A stretch of DNA of 64,000 nucleotides from Labrys miyagiensis (GCF_030160835.1 NZ_BSPC01000005.1:434001-498000); one strand, 5' to 3'; positions 1 to 9,751 are shown, counted from the stretch's first letter. Numbers and translations are program-made. Notes: generated by a model not told the origin, from the letters alone.

Positions 1-169
1 CGACGCGACGCGTGTCGATATCGAAGCCGAGCACGCGAAAATTCGCGCGGCCGATGGCGATGGCAAGCGGCAGGCCGACATAGCCGAGGCCAATGATGCC
101 GATCACGGCCTGGCGGTTGTCGATACGGGCGAGGAGCTCGGAAGCGAGGGGGGAGGTCATGCTCTGCAT
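1..169 (-). CDS. nucleotide-sugar dehydrogenase, N-terminal fragment (cut by window edge)
   Basis: The first about 56 codons of a minus-strand gene that continues beyond the left edge. The translation carries an N-terminal Rossmann motif GIIGLGYVGLPLA followed by an acidic strand end (GFDID), the signature of the UDP-glucose/GDP-mannose dehydrogenase family. These NAD-dependent enzymes oxidise the C6 hydroxyl of nucleotide sugars to uronates for surface polysaccharides. GLGYVGLPLA is commonest in the UDP-N-acetylhexosamine dehydrogenase branch (WbpA/TviB), so that branch is likely but not provable from 56 residues. Two in-frame ATGs lie at 169 and 160, and neither has a clear Shine-Dalgarno sequence. 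Confidence 0.8.
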   Translation of the reverse strand, partial: MQSMTSPLASELLARIDNRQAVIGIIGLGYVGLPLAIAIGRANFRVLGFDIDTRRV

Positions 170-197
170 ATCAGGCAGCGACGGGGAGAAGGCAAGC

Positions 198-403
198 CTG
201 GGAGCGCGGACTTCCAGTCCGCTCTTGGGAACGACGTGCTTTGTTCGGTGAGCGTGGTGGTTCCATGCCGGTCTGAAGACCGGCACACCGATAACGACAG
301 GCGCGGCGCAAACCGGTGTGCCGGTCTTCAGACCGGCATGGAGCCACCGCGCTCAATTCAGAAGGCGCGGTTCCAAGAGCGGACAGGAAGTCCGCGCTCC
401 CAG
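198..403. repeat. nested inverted palindromic repeat pairs
   Basis: Two repeat classes are nested. The outer pair (198-232 and 371-403) is a GGGAGCGCGGACTTCC-type unit facing its inverted copy. The inner pair (259-290 and 311-345) is an ATGCCGGTCTGAAGACCGG-type unit facing its inverted copy. Each unit is itself a short palindrome. The outer right unit ends only 2 bp from the stop codon of the permease gene at 406. It fills the gap between the dehydrogenase start and the permease end and could act as a transcript-end hairpin. Confidence 0.85.
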
Positions 404-405
404 CA

Positions 406-1572
406 TCAGTGATACGGGTCCGCCGCGTCCCTCAGCCCATCGCCGAAGAAGTTGAAGGCCAGCACCACCAGCATCACCGGGATCATCGGGATCAGCAGCC
501 AGGGGTAGAGGCTGATCGAGCCGAGATTCTGGGCCGAGTTCAGGAGCACGCCCCAGCTTGTCACCGGCGGACGCAGGCCGAGGCCGAGATAGGAGAGGGC
601 TGTTTCGCCCAGGATCATCGCCGGGATCGAGAGCGTGGCGCTGGCGATCAGGTGGCTCATGAAGTTGGGCAGCAGGTGCCGCCCGATGATGCGCCGGCGC
701 GAGGCGCCCATCAGCTCGGCCGCATGCACGAAATCCTCGTTGCGCAGCGATTTCAGCTTGGAGCGCACGGCGATGGCAAGGCCCGGCCAGTCGAGCAGGC
801 CGAGAATGACGGTGATGCCGAGGAAGACGATCACCGGGCTCCAGTTGGGTGGCATGGCGGCGGAGAGCGCCAGCCAGAGCGGCAGCTCGGGCAAAGAGCG
901 CAGCACCTCGATGAGGCGCATGATGGCGCTGTCGAGGATGCCGCCGACATAGCCCGCCAGGCCACCGAGCGTCAGGCCGATGGAGAAGGAGACGGCGATG
1001 CCGAGGAGGCCGACGGTGAGCGAGATGCGGGCGCCATAGATGATGCGCGAGAGCATGTCTCGCCCGAGCTTGTCGGTGCCGAGCAGGAAGGCGGGGCCGC
1101 CCTCGGGCGGGCAGAACAGGTGAAAATCGCTATAGAATAGGCCCCAGAGCTTATAGCGCTCGCCCTGGCAGAAGAAGCGCAGGGGCTGCGGCTTTGTCCT
1201 GTCGGTCTCGTAGAGGCCTGGGAAGAGCGGATCGTCGATATCCCGGTTCGAAAAATTCAGGGGATAGACGAAGGGTCCGATGAACTTGCCATCGTGAAAG
1301 AAGTGCACTTCCTGGGGTGGTGAATAGAGATAGTCGCTGTTGCGCTGTCCCAGCGAGTAGGGCGCGATCACCTCGACGAAAGGCAGGCTGAGATAGGTGA
1401 GAGCCAGGAAAATGCCGGCGGCCAGCGCCATACGGTTCTGCTTGAACTTCCACCAGATCAGCTTGAAGGAGGAGGCGCTGTAGAAGCGCTCCTCTGCCTT
1501 GGTCATCGGCTTGGCGACATGCGGGTCGAACGGCGCCGGGTTGACGTAGTGGGGCGTACTGGTCTCGCTCAT
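406..1572 (-). CDS. ABC transporter permease, DppC/OppC type
   Basis: Inner-membrane permease of 388 aa for a peptide/opine-type ABC importer (binding-protein-dependent transport inner-membrane family). An N-terminal cytoplasmic segment is followed by TM1 (about residues 48-70, AAGIFLALTYLSLPFVEV). A long periplasmic insert of about 90 residues comes next, then the conserved LLGTDKLGRDMLSRIIYGAR region and five further TMs. The EAA loop reads HAAELMGASRRRIIGRHLLPN. The long TM1-TM2 insert makes it longer than typical DppC (about 300 aa), as in the YejE-like subgroup. It is last in a minus-strand operon after the DppB-like permease (8 bp gap). Substrate unknown. Confidence 0.9.
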   Translation of the reverse strand: MSETSTPHYVNPAPFDPHVAKPMTKAEERFYSASSFKLIWWKFKQNRMALAAGIFLALTYLSLPFVEVIAPYSLGQRNSDYLYSPPQEVHFFHDGKFIGPFVYPLNFSNRDIDDPLFPGLYETDRTKPQPLRFFCQGERYKLWGLFYSDFHLFCPPEGGPAFLLGTDKLGRDMLSRIIYGARISLTVGLLGIAVSFSIGLTLGGLAGYVGGILDSAIMRLIEVLRSLPELPLWLALSAAMPPNWSPVIVFLGITVILGLLDWPGLAIAVRSKLKSLRNEDFVHAAELMGASRRRIIGRHLLPNFMSHLIASATLSIPAMILGETALSYLGLGLRPPVTSWGVLLNSAQNLGSISLYPWLLIPMIPVMLVVLAFNFFGDGLRDAADPYH

Positions 1573-1580
1573 CTCAGCCC

Positions 1581-2600
1581 TTATTTACCGCCGCCGAGGC
1601 GGATGCGCGGATCGAGCACGGCGAGCGCGAGATCGGCGATGAACATGCCTGTCACGGTGAGGAAGGCGACGAAGAGGAGGATGAAGCCGGCCAGATACTG
1701 GTCCTGCGACTTCAGCGCCTGCACCAGATAGGGGCCGATGGTCGGCAGACTCAGCACTATGGAGACGATGGCCGAACCCGAGACGATACTCGGCAGGAGA
1801 TTGCCGATATCCGCGACGAACGGGTTCATGGCGATGCGGAAGGGGTACTTCAGCAGCGCCTTGCCAGGCGGCAGGCCCTTGGCCTTGGCCGTGACCGTAT
1901 ATTGCTTGGAGAGCTCGTCGAGCAGGTTGGCGCGCAAGCGCCGGATCATGCCGGCCGTGCTGGCCAGACCGATCACCACCACCGGCACCACGAGATGGCT
2001 GAGCAAGGAGCCGAGCTTGTTCAGGGACCACGCTTCATTGGCATATTTCGGATCATAGAGACCACCGATGGAAATGCCGAACCAGCGATTGAGGTAATAG
2101 AGCAATGCGAGAGCCAGCAGGAAGCTGGGCGTCGCCAGTCCGATATAGCCGAGAAAGGTGACCGTATGCGCCCCGACCGAATTCTTGTGCGTCGCCGAAT
2201 AGATGGCGATCGGGATCGAGACGAGATGGATGAAAATGATCACCAGCAAATTGACCACGATGGTCAGGCCGATCGCCGACCCGACCACGGTGCAAACCGG
2301 TTGGCCATATTCGAAGGACCGGCCGCAATTTCCCTGCAGCAGGCCGCTATAGCCGTCATGGCCGGGAAGAATGCCGATCCAGGCGCCATACTGATAGAGC
2401 ACGGGCTTGTCGAGGCCGTATTGCACGCGCATCTGCTCGGCCTTGGCGATGCTGGCCGTCTCGCCCTGAGCCCGCAATTCGTCGATCTGGTTGGTGATGT
2501 AATCGCCAGGAGGCAGCTTGATCACAATGAAGATCAACAGCGAAATGAAGATGAGCGTCACCGCCATGGTCAACACCCGGCGCAGCACATAGCGAATCAT
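1581..2600 (-). CDS. ABC transporter permease, DppB/OppB type
   Basis: Permease of 339 aa, partner of the DppC-like subunit downstream. It starts MIRYVLRRVLTMAVTLIFIS, the typical N-terminal TM of DppB/OppB. The EAA loop reads YTVTAKAKGLPPGKALLKYPF, followed by the conserved LPTIGPYLVQALKSQD region near the C-terminus. About six TM segments are expected. Its ATG overlaps the stop codon of the upstream binding-protein gene by 4 bp (2597-2600), which indicates translational coupling. Family assignment is secure; the solute is not predictable. Confidence 0.9.
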   Translation of the reverse strand: MIRYVLRRVLTMAVTLIFISLLIFIVIKLPPGDYITNQIDELRAQGETASIAKAEQMRVQYGLDKPVLYQYGAWIGILPGHDGYSGLLQGNCGRSFEYGQPVCTVVGSAIGLTIVVNLLVIIFIHLVSIPIAIYSATHKNSVGAHTVTFLGYIGLATPSFLLALALLYYLNRWFGISIGGLYDPKYANEAWSLNKLGSLLSHLVVPVVVIGLASTAGMIRRLRANLLDELSKQYTVTAKAKGLPPGKALLKYPFRIAMNPFVADIGNLLPSIVSGSAIVSIVLSLPTIGPYLVQALKSQDQYLAGFILLFVAFLTVTGMFIADLALAVLDPRIRLGGGK

Positions 2601-4510
2601 GGCGCCGTGTCGGCCTGCGCCGTCTTCTGCTCATAGTAGAATTCATCGACGCGATAGGCGCCGAGATTGGCCGTGGGCTCCCAGGAGAAGATCGCTTTCT
2701 TCGGGATGTTCTGGATGGTCTTGGTCACCACGATCGGCTGCAGGGCGCCCTGGACGGTGCCGATCACGAATTGCTGGTCTGCATGGATGCGCAGCAGATC
2801 GCGCCAGGCATTCGTCCTCTCGTCCAGGGTGGTGGCGTTCATCCATTGGCTGTAGAGATCGAGCAATTGCTGCGCCTCCGGCATGTCGACCTTCTCGCCG
2901 GCCTTGCCCGCTGTCTCGGCATATTGACCCCATTTCGGCCAGGCCATTTTCTCCTGCTTCAGAGGCGCCAGTTCGGTTGGCGGCATCACAGCGGTGGCGT
3001 AGGCATTGTCGAGGCCCTGGCTCGCCACCATCACTGTTTGTCCCGCATAGGCGCGCTTGTTGAGGGCGCCGCTATCCTCGGCCTTGATCACCATCTTGAT
3101 GCCGACATCGGCCCAGAACTCGCTGGTGATCTCCAGGGCATCGATGATGTCGCTCGCCTCGCTGGACACCTCCACGATCAACTCGGCGAGACGCCCGTCC
3201 GGCAGGAGCCGTGTGCCCGACCCCTCCCGCTTGTCGAGGCCGGCCTCGTCGAGAAGCTGGCTGGCGAGCTTGGGGTCGAAGGTCGCCCAGGCCTTGCGGT
3301 CTTCCTCGGAATGCAGGGCGCTTTCCGGCATCATGGTGTTGTTGCCCTCGATGCCCCGGCGGAAATAGAGCGTGTTGTTGAGAACGTGGCGGTCGATGCT
3401 GAGCGACAGGGCACGGCGGAAGCGCACGTCGCGGTTGAGGGCTCGCCAGACCGGATCGTTGCAGGTGAGGTTGGGATAGAGCGCGAAGGCCGACCCCCTG
3501 GCGATCTGCCAGGCCAGCGTGTGGTACTTGTGCCAGGCCTCGCCGCCCTTCAGCATGGGGATGTCGCCGGTGTTGAGACCGCGATAAAGCAGGTCCACCT
3601 CGCCGGCATTGGCCTTGGCGGCGAACAGGCCGGTAGCGGCGACATTGGCCACGATGCGGTCGATATAGGGCAGTTGCTGGCCCTGCGGATCGACGCGGTG
3701 GAAATAGGGGTTGCGCTCGAAGATGAATTGCTGGGAGGGCGCCTTGGTCCTGATCCACCAGGGGTCGAGCGTGGGCATGTCGGGATTACTGGCGCCATAG
3801 GGGTCGTCGAGCTGATTGTAGAGTGCCGCCCAGGAATTCATCTCGAGACTCTTGGCCATGCCGGTGAGCTTGGCCATGTCGCCATATTTCTTGTGGAACT
3901 GCTTCATGTAATGGACAGGCGTATAGATCCACTCCGGACGCGGGCCGGCGAGCGAGGGCAGGAAGCGCGGATTGGGATGCGACCAGCTGTAGCGGACATG
4001 AGTGGCGTCGAGGATCTCCACCTTGGGTGGTTCGCCATCGACCACCATGAAGGCGGGCGGGCCGGCAGGCGTGAGCTCGGCGTCGAGCGCCACCTCCTCC
4101 CAATAGAAGCGGAAATCATCGGTGGTGAAGGGCGCCCCGTCGGACCAGCGATGGCCTTCGCGCAGCACGAAAGTGAAGGAGCGGTCACCCTCGTTGACGA
4201 CATCGACCAGGATGTCGGGCTTGAGGTTGAGAGTCTCATCATAGCCGACGAGGCGGGTATAGCCCATCACGGTGAGGTAGCGCAGGTCCTTCGGCTTGGC
4301 GACAAGGGTGCGCATGTCCCCGCCATACTGGCCGATCGTGCGCTTGCGCACGAGCATGTCGGCGACCAAAGGCTGCTTCGGCAGGCGGTCTGCCTGAGGC
4401 GGCAGCTTGCCCGCGGCGACCAGCGGGCCGAGCAGGGTGGATTCGACCGCGAGCGCCGGGGTGGCGAACAGGCCCGCGGCGGCCATGAGGAGGGTGCGGC
4501 GGGAGATCAT
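2597..4510 (-). CDS. extracellular solute-binding protein family 5
   Basis: Periplasmic binding protein of 637 aa for the adjacent ABC importer (SBP family 5: peptides, opines, nickel or oligosaccharides). The start at 4510 gives an export signal [21 protein letters not shown] with a twin-arginine-like RR pair, so Tat export is possible. The family-5 block around FVLREGHRWSDGAPFTTDDF lies near residues 100-120. An in-frame extension upstream overlaps the ATPase gene and is rejected because the signal peptide begins at 4510. The ATG overlaps the ATPase TGA by 4 bp. It is larger than DppA (about 530 aa), closer to YejA-like proteins. Confidence 0.9.
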   Translation of the reverse strand: MISRRTLLMAAAGLFATPALAVESTLLGPLVAAGKLPPQADRLPKQPLVADMLVRKRTIGQYGGDMRTLVAKPKDLRYLTVMGYTRLVGYDETLNLKPDILVDVVNEGDRSFTFVLREGHRWSDGAPFTTDDFRFYWEEVALDAELTPAGPPAFMVVDGEPPKVEILDATHVRYSWSHPNPRFLPSLAGPRPEWIYTPVHYMKQFHKKYGDMAKLTGMAKSLEMNSWAALYNQLDDPYGASNPDMPTLDPWWIRTKAPSQQFIFERNPYFHRVDPQGQQLPYIDRIVANVAATGLFAAKANAGEVDLLYRGLNTGDIPMLKGGEAWHKYHTLAWQIARGSAFALYPNLTCNDPVWRALNRDVRFRRALSLSIDRHVLNNTLYFRRGIEGNNTMMPESALHSEEDRKAWATFDPKLASQLLDEAGLDKREGSGTRLLPDGRLAELIVEVSSEASDIIDALEITSEFWADVGIKMVIKAEDSGALNKRAYAGQTVMVASQGLDNAYATAVMPPTELAPLKQEKMAWPKWGQYAETAGKAGEKVDMPEAQQLLDLYSQWMNATTLDERTNAWRDLLRIHADQQFVIGTVQGALQPIVVTKTIQNIPKKAIFSWEPTANLGAYRVDEFYYEQKTAQADTAP

Positions 4511-6402
4511 GCCGCCACTCCCGTCGGCACACCGGCGTTGACGGCGCTGATGCGCACGAAATGCCGGGGCTCGACTTCCACCATCAGCGGCGGCGGCTCG
4601 CCTGGTGCGATGGTGAAAGGCGCCGGCCAGCGTTCGGGATGGGAGGAAGCGCTCGCCTTCAGCGCGGTGAAATCGAGCGGATGATCGAGGTCGACATCCG
4701 GGATCGCATGCAGCAATGCCTTGGTATAGGGGTGCTTGGGCGAACGGAACAGCACCTCGCGCGGGGCCTGCTCGACGATATGGCCGCGGCACATCACGGC
4801 GATGTCGCGCGCCATGTACTCGATCACCGCGAGGTTGTGCGAGACGAAGAGGTAGGAGACACCCAGGGCCTTCTGCAGGTCCTTCAGGAGATTGAGGATC
4901 TGGGCCTGCACGGAGACGTCCAGCGCCGAGGTCGGTTCGTCGCACAGGATCACCGAGGGCTCCAGGGCGAGCGCCCGGGCAAGGCCGATGCGCTGGCGTT
5001 GGCCGCCTGAGAAGGAGTGCGGGTAGCGCCGCATATAGGCGGGCTCCAGCCCCACCAGTTCGAGGAGGGACTTCACCCGTTCGTGCCGTTCCTCACGCGT
5101 GCCGATATCGTGGATCAGTAGCGGTTCCGACAGGATGTCGTAGACCGTCATGCGTGGGTTGAGGCTGGAGAAGGGATCCTGGAAGACGAACTGCACTGAG
5201 CGGCGATAGGCCTTCAGTTCCTCGTCCTTGAGCTCGAAGACGTCGCGCGGGCCCGTACCGTCATCGAACCAGATCCGTCCCTCGTCCGGCTTGCTGCCCG
5301 GCGCCCGCATGATCATGCGCGACAGCGTGGTCTTGCCCGAGCCGGATTCGCCCACCAGCCCGACCGTGGCGCCACGGTCGAGGGAAAGGGAGACATTGTT
5401 GAGGGCCTGGATCTTCTCGACCCGGCCCGACCACATGCCGGAGCGGAGGGTGAAGCTCTTGGAGACGTTGTCGATCTTCAGGACAGGCGCAGGAGCGGCC
5501 GCCGGAGCCGGCGTCTCGCACTTCCAGGAACCGGGGATCGACACGGCGATCTCGCGCACGGGCTTCAGCCGTTCGCCCGGCTTCATGTTGAAATGGGGCA
5601 CGGCGCGGATCAGCGCCTTAAGATAGGCGTGGTGCGGATCCTCGAAGATGGTCTCGCGCCCGCCGAGTTCCATCACCTCGCCGCGATACATCACCACGAC
5701 ATCGTCGGCCATGTTGGCAACCACGCCGAGATCATGGGTGATGAACATCACCGCCATGCGCTTCTGGGCCTGGACGTCCCTGATCAGGCTGAGGATCTGC
5801 GCCTGGGTGGTGACGTCGAGCGCCGTGGTAGGCTCGTCCGCGATCAACAGCGCCGGGTGGCAGATCATCGCCATGGCGATCATGGCGCGCTGGCGCATGC
5901 CGCCGGAGAGTTCGAACGGATAGGTGCGCAGCATGCGCTCGGGATTGCGGAACTCGACGCGCTGGAAGAGCAGCATCGCCTTCTCTTCGGCCTCGCGGCG
6001 CGAGCAGCCCGTATGCACGACCAGCGCCTCGCTCACCTGGTCGCCGATGGTGTGCACCGGCGAAAGCGAGGTCATCGGCTCCTGGAAGATCATGGCGATG
6101 CGGCCGCCGCGGATGGCGCGCATCTGCGGGCCGTTGGGATCGAGCTTGACGAGATCGGTGGTGATGCCGGTCTTGGGATCGCGGAACAGGCAGCTGCCAC
6201 TGGTGACGCGGGCCTTCTTGGAGAGCAGGCCCATGATCGCCTGCGCGGTTACGGACTTGCCGGAGCCGGACTCGCCGACAACCGCCAAGGTCTGGCCCTC
6301 GAACACGTCGAAGCAGACTCGTCTGACCGCGTGGACGACGCCCGCGTCTGCCTGGAAGTCAACGCTGAGGTCGCGCACGCTCAGCAACGGCTCACTGCTC
6401 AT
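4507..6402 (-). CDS. fused dual ATPase of peptide-type ABC importer (DppD-DppF)
   Basis: A 631-aa protein with two complete nucleotide-binding domains. Domain 1 has Walker A GESGSGKS (about 43-50), signature LSGGMRQR (about 165) and Walker [13 protein letters not shown] (about 186). Domain 2 has Walker [10 protein letters not shown] (about 350), signature FSGGQRQR and Walker [13 protein letters not shown]. Each is followed by an oligopeptide-transporter C-terminal stretch (HPYTKALL in the second). It powers the importer encoded downstream and is first in the operon ATPase-binding protein-DppB-DppC. Such fusions are common in Rhizobiales peptide/opine and YejF-type systems. Confidence 0.93.
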   Translation of the reverse strand: MSSEPLLSVRDLSVDFQADAGVVHAVRRVCFDVFEGQTLAVVGESGSGKSVTAQAIMGLLSKKARVTSGSCLFRDPKTGITTDLVKLDPNGPQMRAIRGGRIAMIFQEPMTSLSPVHTIGDQVSEALVVHTGCSRREAEEKAMLLFQRVEFRNPERMLRTYPFELSGGMRQRAMIAMAMICHPALLIADEPTTALDVTTQAQILSLIRDVQAQKRMAVMFITHDLGVVANMADDVVVMYRGEVMELGGRETIFEDPHHAYLKALIRAVPHFNMKPGERLKPVREIAVSIPGSWKCETPAPAAAPAPVLKIDNVSKSFTLRSGMWSGRVEKIQALNNVSLSLDRGATVGLVGESGSGKTTLSRMIMRAPGSKPDEGRIWFDDGTGPRDVFELKDEELKAYRRSVQFVFQDPFSSLNPRMTVYDILSEPLLIHDIGTREERHERVKSLLELVGLEPAYMRRYPHSFSGGQRQRIGLARALALEPSVILCDEPTSALDVSVQAQILNLLKDLQKALGVSYLFVSHNLAVIEYMARDIAVMCRGHIVEQAPREVLFRSPKHPYTKALLHAIPDVDLDHPLDFTALKASASSHPERWPAPFTIAPGEPPPLMVEVEPRHFVRISAVNAGVPTGVAA

Positions 6403-6524
6403 TCCCGCTCCGCAACCTGTCCCCTCTGCCCGTTTTCCGGGGCTGTGAGGACGTCAGCCTATTCGCACAATGAAATCGGCGCCACACCTATCTAACGCAG
6501 GTATCCTCTTTTCGTTGCAGCTTT

Positions 6525-8444
6525 TTATACAAACAACTCAGCGGCCCGCATGAAGCGCAGATTGGCATGCTGCTTGAGTTTTTCAAGAAGTCTGTCGAGG
6601 AAAGCCCAGATCCAGGCATCATGCACAAGATGATGGGTGAGTATCCCCAAGGGTTCTCCGGCTTCCAGCACTTGTGTGAACTGCCGCAGCAGCGTGAGCC
6701 TGTCGATGAGGCCGCCGTCGTTTTTCCAGTCGATCGGGTCGAAGCGAATATTGGCGACGGCAAGAGCCTCCCACGCTTCGCCGGGGCCGTCGGCGGAGAC
6801 GGACAAACCTCGAAACCCGCAGGCCGGCAGGATCTTCACAAGCGCGGGATCGATACGGTTCCAGGGCGGCACCAGCACGGGCAGGCAGCGCGGGCCGAAC
6901 AGGCCTTGCAATCGGGTGAGACCCTGCTGCAGCTCGGCCCTCATTTCGGGAAGGGGACGGTAGCCGAGCTCCTGCTTCTTTCTGCCATCAGGTGCATGGT
7001 TGGCATGGCTGTAGCCATGCACGAGCACATCGACGAGCGGCTCCGATGCCAGCCTTTCGGCGAGCCCAGGCGTGGCCCCGGCCGGAATCACGGCGAGGGC
7101 GAGGGGCACATCGTGACGGCGGGCGAGGTCGAGCAGGCGGTCGAGCGCCGGCGTGGCGGCGATCGCATCGTCATCGCGCCACCAGAGGCGGATCTCTCCA
7201 CGGGCCGCCAGAGCTGTCTCCAATTGCGCCCAGGCCGCCGCCTCGGCATCGGCGCGCAAGGCGGCCGCCTCGATGGCTTTCATACTGTTGGCGACACCCT
7301 CGATGCCGGGGAAGGCAACGGCCGCTCGCGGCCGGTCGAGCGTGGCGGTCACCTCCGTGGCAAGGCGCTCGGGCGTCAGCTCCGCTTCGCTCACGATGCC
7401 GGCGAGACCGAGCGCATGGAAGCGCTCGGCCCTGAGGCGCTGCTCGGCCTCCTTGCCCTGCTCGAAGGGCACCACCACGGCTGGCACGCCGGCGCGGCCG
7501 AGGTCGATCATGGTGTTGTAGCCCGCCTGGCTGACCGAAAGGGCCGCACCCGCCAGCAAGGCGGGAAAATCCGGACGGGCGCGTTCCACGGTGACCTTAG
7601 GCCCCGCCTTGGTTGCCAGCGCCTCGAAATCGCCCGCCGCGACGCCATGGCCGACCAGGATGCGCCAGGGATGGGGCCGATCCAGCATTTCGGCAGCTCC
7701 GATCGCCGCATGATAGAGCGGCAGGCTGGCGGCGCTGCCTCCGCCGGAGACCAGGATGTCGTCCGAGGGGATCGGCGTGATCGGGCCCTGCGCGGTGTCG
7801 GCGATATAGCCGGTATAGGTCAGCACCTTTTCCAGCGCCTTGCTCGCAGGCCAGGAGGCGGATAGCGGGGTGACGAGGCTGTCGCCGTGGACCAGCACGC
7901 CGTCATAGAACTGTGCCAGGATCTCCTCGGCCTCGGCGGCGCGGCTCGATTTCGCGGGGGGGTTGAGGATGTCTCGGATGGAGGAGAGCACGGCCACTGG
8001 CCTCGTCTGTCGGCGCGCGGCTTCCAGCAGCATCAGGAACTCGGCGGCGAGCTGGCGGCGCCCGAAAGGGTAGGTTTCGGTAACGACCACATCCGGGTCG
8101 CTGGCCTCCAGCGCAGCGAGGGTCCGGTCGATACGCGCCTGACGTGCCTCGTCGCCGATCGGCGTACCGTCTTCCGCGAGCAGGGTGCGGAAGTGGACGC
8201 CGACGCAATGAACCGAAGGCAGCTGTACGAAATCGAAGCCGTCCTTGCCGATGAGCGGCGCCGGGCGACCGCCGCTTACCAGCGTGACGCGATGCCGGTT
8301 TGCGGCCAGTCCTCGCGCGAGCGCGCACATACGCGCGAGATGACCGACGCCGAGGAGGTGGGTGACAAGGATGAAGACGCTGGGAGCGCGGACGTCTCGT
8401 CCGCTCTTGAACCGATCGCATTGGGGATTGGGCGGTACTGGCAT
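6525..8444 (-). CDS. GT28-like glycosyltransferase fused to polysaccharide deacetylase-like domain
   Basis: A 639-aa bifunctional-looking protein. Residues about 20-380 form a GT-B fold of the MurG/GT28 type: an N-terminal HLLGVGHLARM segment and a C-terminal donor-site region with LVSGGGSAAS and SQAGYNTMIDLGRAGVPAVVVP. Residues about 400-639 resemble NodB-type deacetylases, with RDDDA and an HGYSH motif (metal-binding pattern HxxxH). It probably transfers and trims a surface sugar; the substrate is unknown. The ATG overlaps the upstream glycosyltransferase stop (TGATG at 8442-8446). Residues about 12-21 (KSGRDVRAPS) are encoded by a palindromic repeat unit, so the N-terminus may be an acquired extension. 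Confidence 0.8.
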   Translation of the reverse strand: MPVPPNPQCDRFKSGRDVRAPSVFILVTHLLGVGHLARMCALARGLAANRHRVTLVSGGRPAPLIGKDGFDFVQLPSVHCVGVHFRTLLAEDGTPIGDEARQARIDRTLAALEASDPDVVVTETYPFGRRQLAAEFLMLLEAARRQTRPVAVLSSIRDILNPPAKSSRAAEAEEILAQFYDGVLVHGDSLVTPLSASWPASKALEKVLTYTGYIADTAQGPITPIPSDDILVSGGGSAASLPLYHAAIGAAEMLDRPHPWRILVGHGVAAGDFEALATKAGPKVTVERARPDFPALLAGAALSVSQAGYNTMIDLGRAGVPAVVVPFEQGKEAEQRLRAERFHALGLAGIVSEAELTPERLATEVTATLDRPRAAVAFPGIEGVANSMKAIEAAALRADAEAAAWAQLETALAARGEIRLWWRDDDAIAATPALDRLLDLARRHDVPLALAVIPAGATPGLAERLASEPLVDVLVHGYSHANHAPDGRKKQELGYRPLPEMRAELQQGLTRLQGLFGPRCLPVLVPPWNRIDPALVKILPACGFRGLSVSADGPGEAWEALAVANIRFDPIDWKNDGGLIDRLTLLRQFTQVLEAGEPLGILTHHLVHDAWIWAFLDRLLEKLKQHANLRFMRAAELFV

Positions 8445-8545
8445 CAAGGGTCCTGTTTGTTCTGCGGCTTTACCTTGAACGTGTCCAGCGCACCATCCTG
8501 ATGCCGTCTCGTTTCAAGAGCGGACGAGACGTCCGCGCTCCCAGC
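8380..8545. repeat. inverted palindromic repeat pair spanning a gene junction
   Basis: Unit 8380-8413 and its inverted partner 8511-8545 share the GGGAGCGCGGACGTCTCGTC core. The left unit is read in frame as the N-terminus of the fused glycosyltransferase/deacetylase. The right unit is read in frame as the C-terminus of the GT4 protein. The stop/start junction of the two genes lies between them. Confidence 0.85.
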
Positions 8546-9619
8546 AAGCGCTTCCCGCAAAAGTCGTGCTGCGCCACCAAGAGAGCGCTCCTCCCGCGCG
8601 AACCGCATGGCGCCGGCCGACAGCCTCGCCCGTAACAACCCATCCCGCATCAACCTCTCCAGTGCGGACGCGAAGTCCTGGGCATCGCCGGGCTGGGCCA
8701 GGAGGCCTGTCTCGCCGTCGATCACGACGCTGCCGACACCGCCGTAATCGCCCGCAACGGAGGGGCAACCCTGCAGCGCCGCTTCGAGAAAGACCATGCC
8801 GAAGGCTTCGTTGACGGCCGGCCAGACCAGCAGGTCGGCCTCGGCATAGAAGCGGGCGAGGGTATTGGGGTCATCGATCCGGCCGTGGAAGCGGATGCGG
8901 TCACCGAACGGTGCGAAGGCGACCTCGACCTCGTGGCGGCCGGGGCCGTCGCCCGCGATGTCGAGACGCCACGACGAGGCGGGCAGCAGGGCGAGGGCTT
9001 GTGCCAGGATCCCGTAGGAGGCGAGCTTGTCGCCCTCGCGCATCATCGCCACCACCAGCAAGCGCCGCTCGTCCCCGCCTGTGCCGCGCTGGAACAATGG
9101 CCATTTCGAGGCGTCGATAAAGGGCGGCAGGTCGACCAGGACCTGGCCGACGGGCCTCCCCCCTTCCAGCATCTCGCGGTCATTCGGGTTGGGGATGAGG
9201 ATGAGGTCGGCGGCATCGAGCGCCGCTTCGGCCTGCGTATGGCTGGCCGCCCAAGGGCCGACGGCGCGCTTGGGTGCGCGCGAGCCCTCGGCGATGACAT
9301 AGGGGATGCCGAGCGCCTTGCTGACGTTGGGCCCGATCAGGTCGGGCGCCTTGTAATAGACGTGATAGGTGAACCACAGGTCCGGGCGGCTCTCCGGTTG
9401 CGCCTGGTACCGGGCCAGTAGCAGGGCAGACTCGGCCGCCGCCTCGGCCGTGAAATCCCGGCCGCCGCTGGTGTCCAGGGTCCGCAGGGTCGAGGCGATC
9501 TCGGCCTCGAAGCCGGCCGCCTGCAGGGCGGCCAGCAGCAGCCGGGCCATCTCGCGGTCACCCGAGGGCACGGGATGGTCGGGCGGCTTCAGCGGGGCAT
9601 AGAAGGCGATCCGGGGCAT
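8444..9619 (-). CDS. glycosyltransferase family 4
   Basis: A GT4-type glycosyltransferase of 391 aa. The C-terminal donor-binding half shows IRFHGRIDDPNTLARFYAEA and the E-x7-E region EAFGMVFLEAALQGCPSVA, with GETGLLAQPGD following, all typical of retaining GT-B enzymes. The start is set at the ATG at 9619 (MPRIAFYAPLKPPDHP); an in-frame GTG lies at 9637. The last about 30 residues (from GSADVSSALE) come from a palindromic repeat unit and are probably non-functional. It is translationally coupled to the glycosyltransferase/deacetylase gene, so the two likely build the same glycan. Confidence 0.85.
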   Translation of the reverse strand: MPRIAFYAPLKPPDHPVPSGDREMARLLLAALQAAGFEAEIASTLRTLDTSGGRDFTAEAAAESALLLARYQAQPESRPDLWFTYHVYYKAPDLIGPNVSKALGIPYVIAEGSRAPKRAVGPWAASHTQAEAALDAADLILIPNPNDREMLEGGRPVGQVLVDLPPFIDASKWPLFQRGTGGDERRLLVVAMMREGDKLASYGILAQALALLPASSWRLDIAGDGPGRHEVEVAFAPFGDRIRFHGRIDDPNTLARFYAEADLLVWPAVNEAFGMVFLEAALQGCPSVAGDYGGVGSVVIDGETGLLAQPGDAQDFASALERLMRDGLLRARLSAGAMRFAREERSLGGAARLLREALAGSADVSSALETRRHQDGALDTFKVKPQNKQDP

Positions 9620-9751
9620 GGCTTCGCCACTTGGCACACCCCATGGCGCGGGACAAGGGGTTCTCGGGACTCCGGCTCAGCTGGTAAAGGCTCGGGCCCT
9701 CCCCAGCTTCCTGGGGAGGGAGACCCACGCCCTATCCTGCCAGGTTTGGGC

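Noticed and set aside
2771..4684. 637-codon plus-strand frame over the ABC binding-protein gene
   Set aside because: Antisense shadow; the minus strand has a complete family-5 binding protein with signal peptide.
8444..9637. GTG start at 9637 for the GT4 gene
   Set aside because: The ATG at 9619 gives the normal GT4 N-terminus (MPRIAFYAP) and the extra six residues have no homology.
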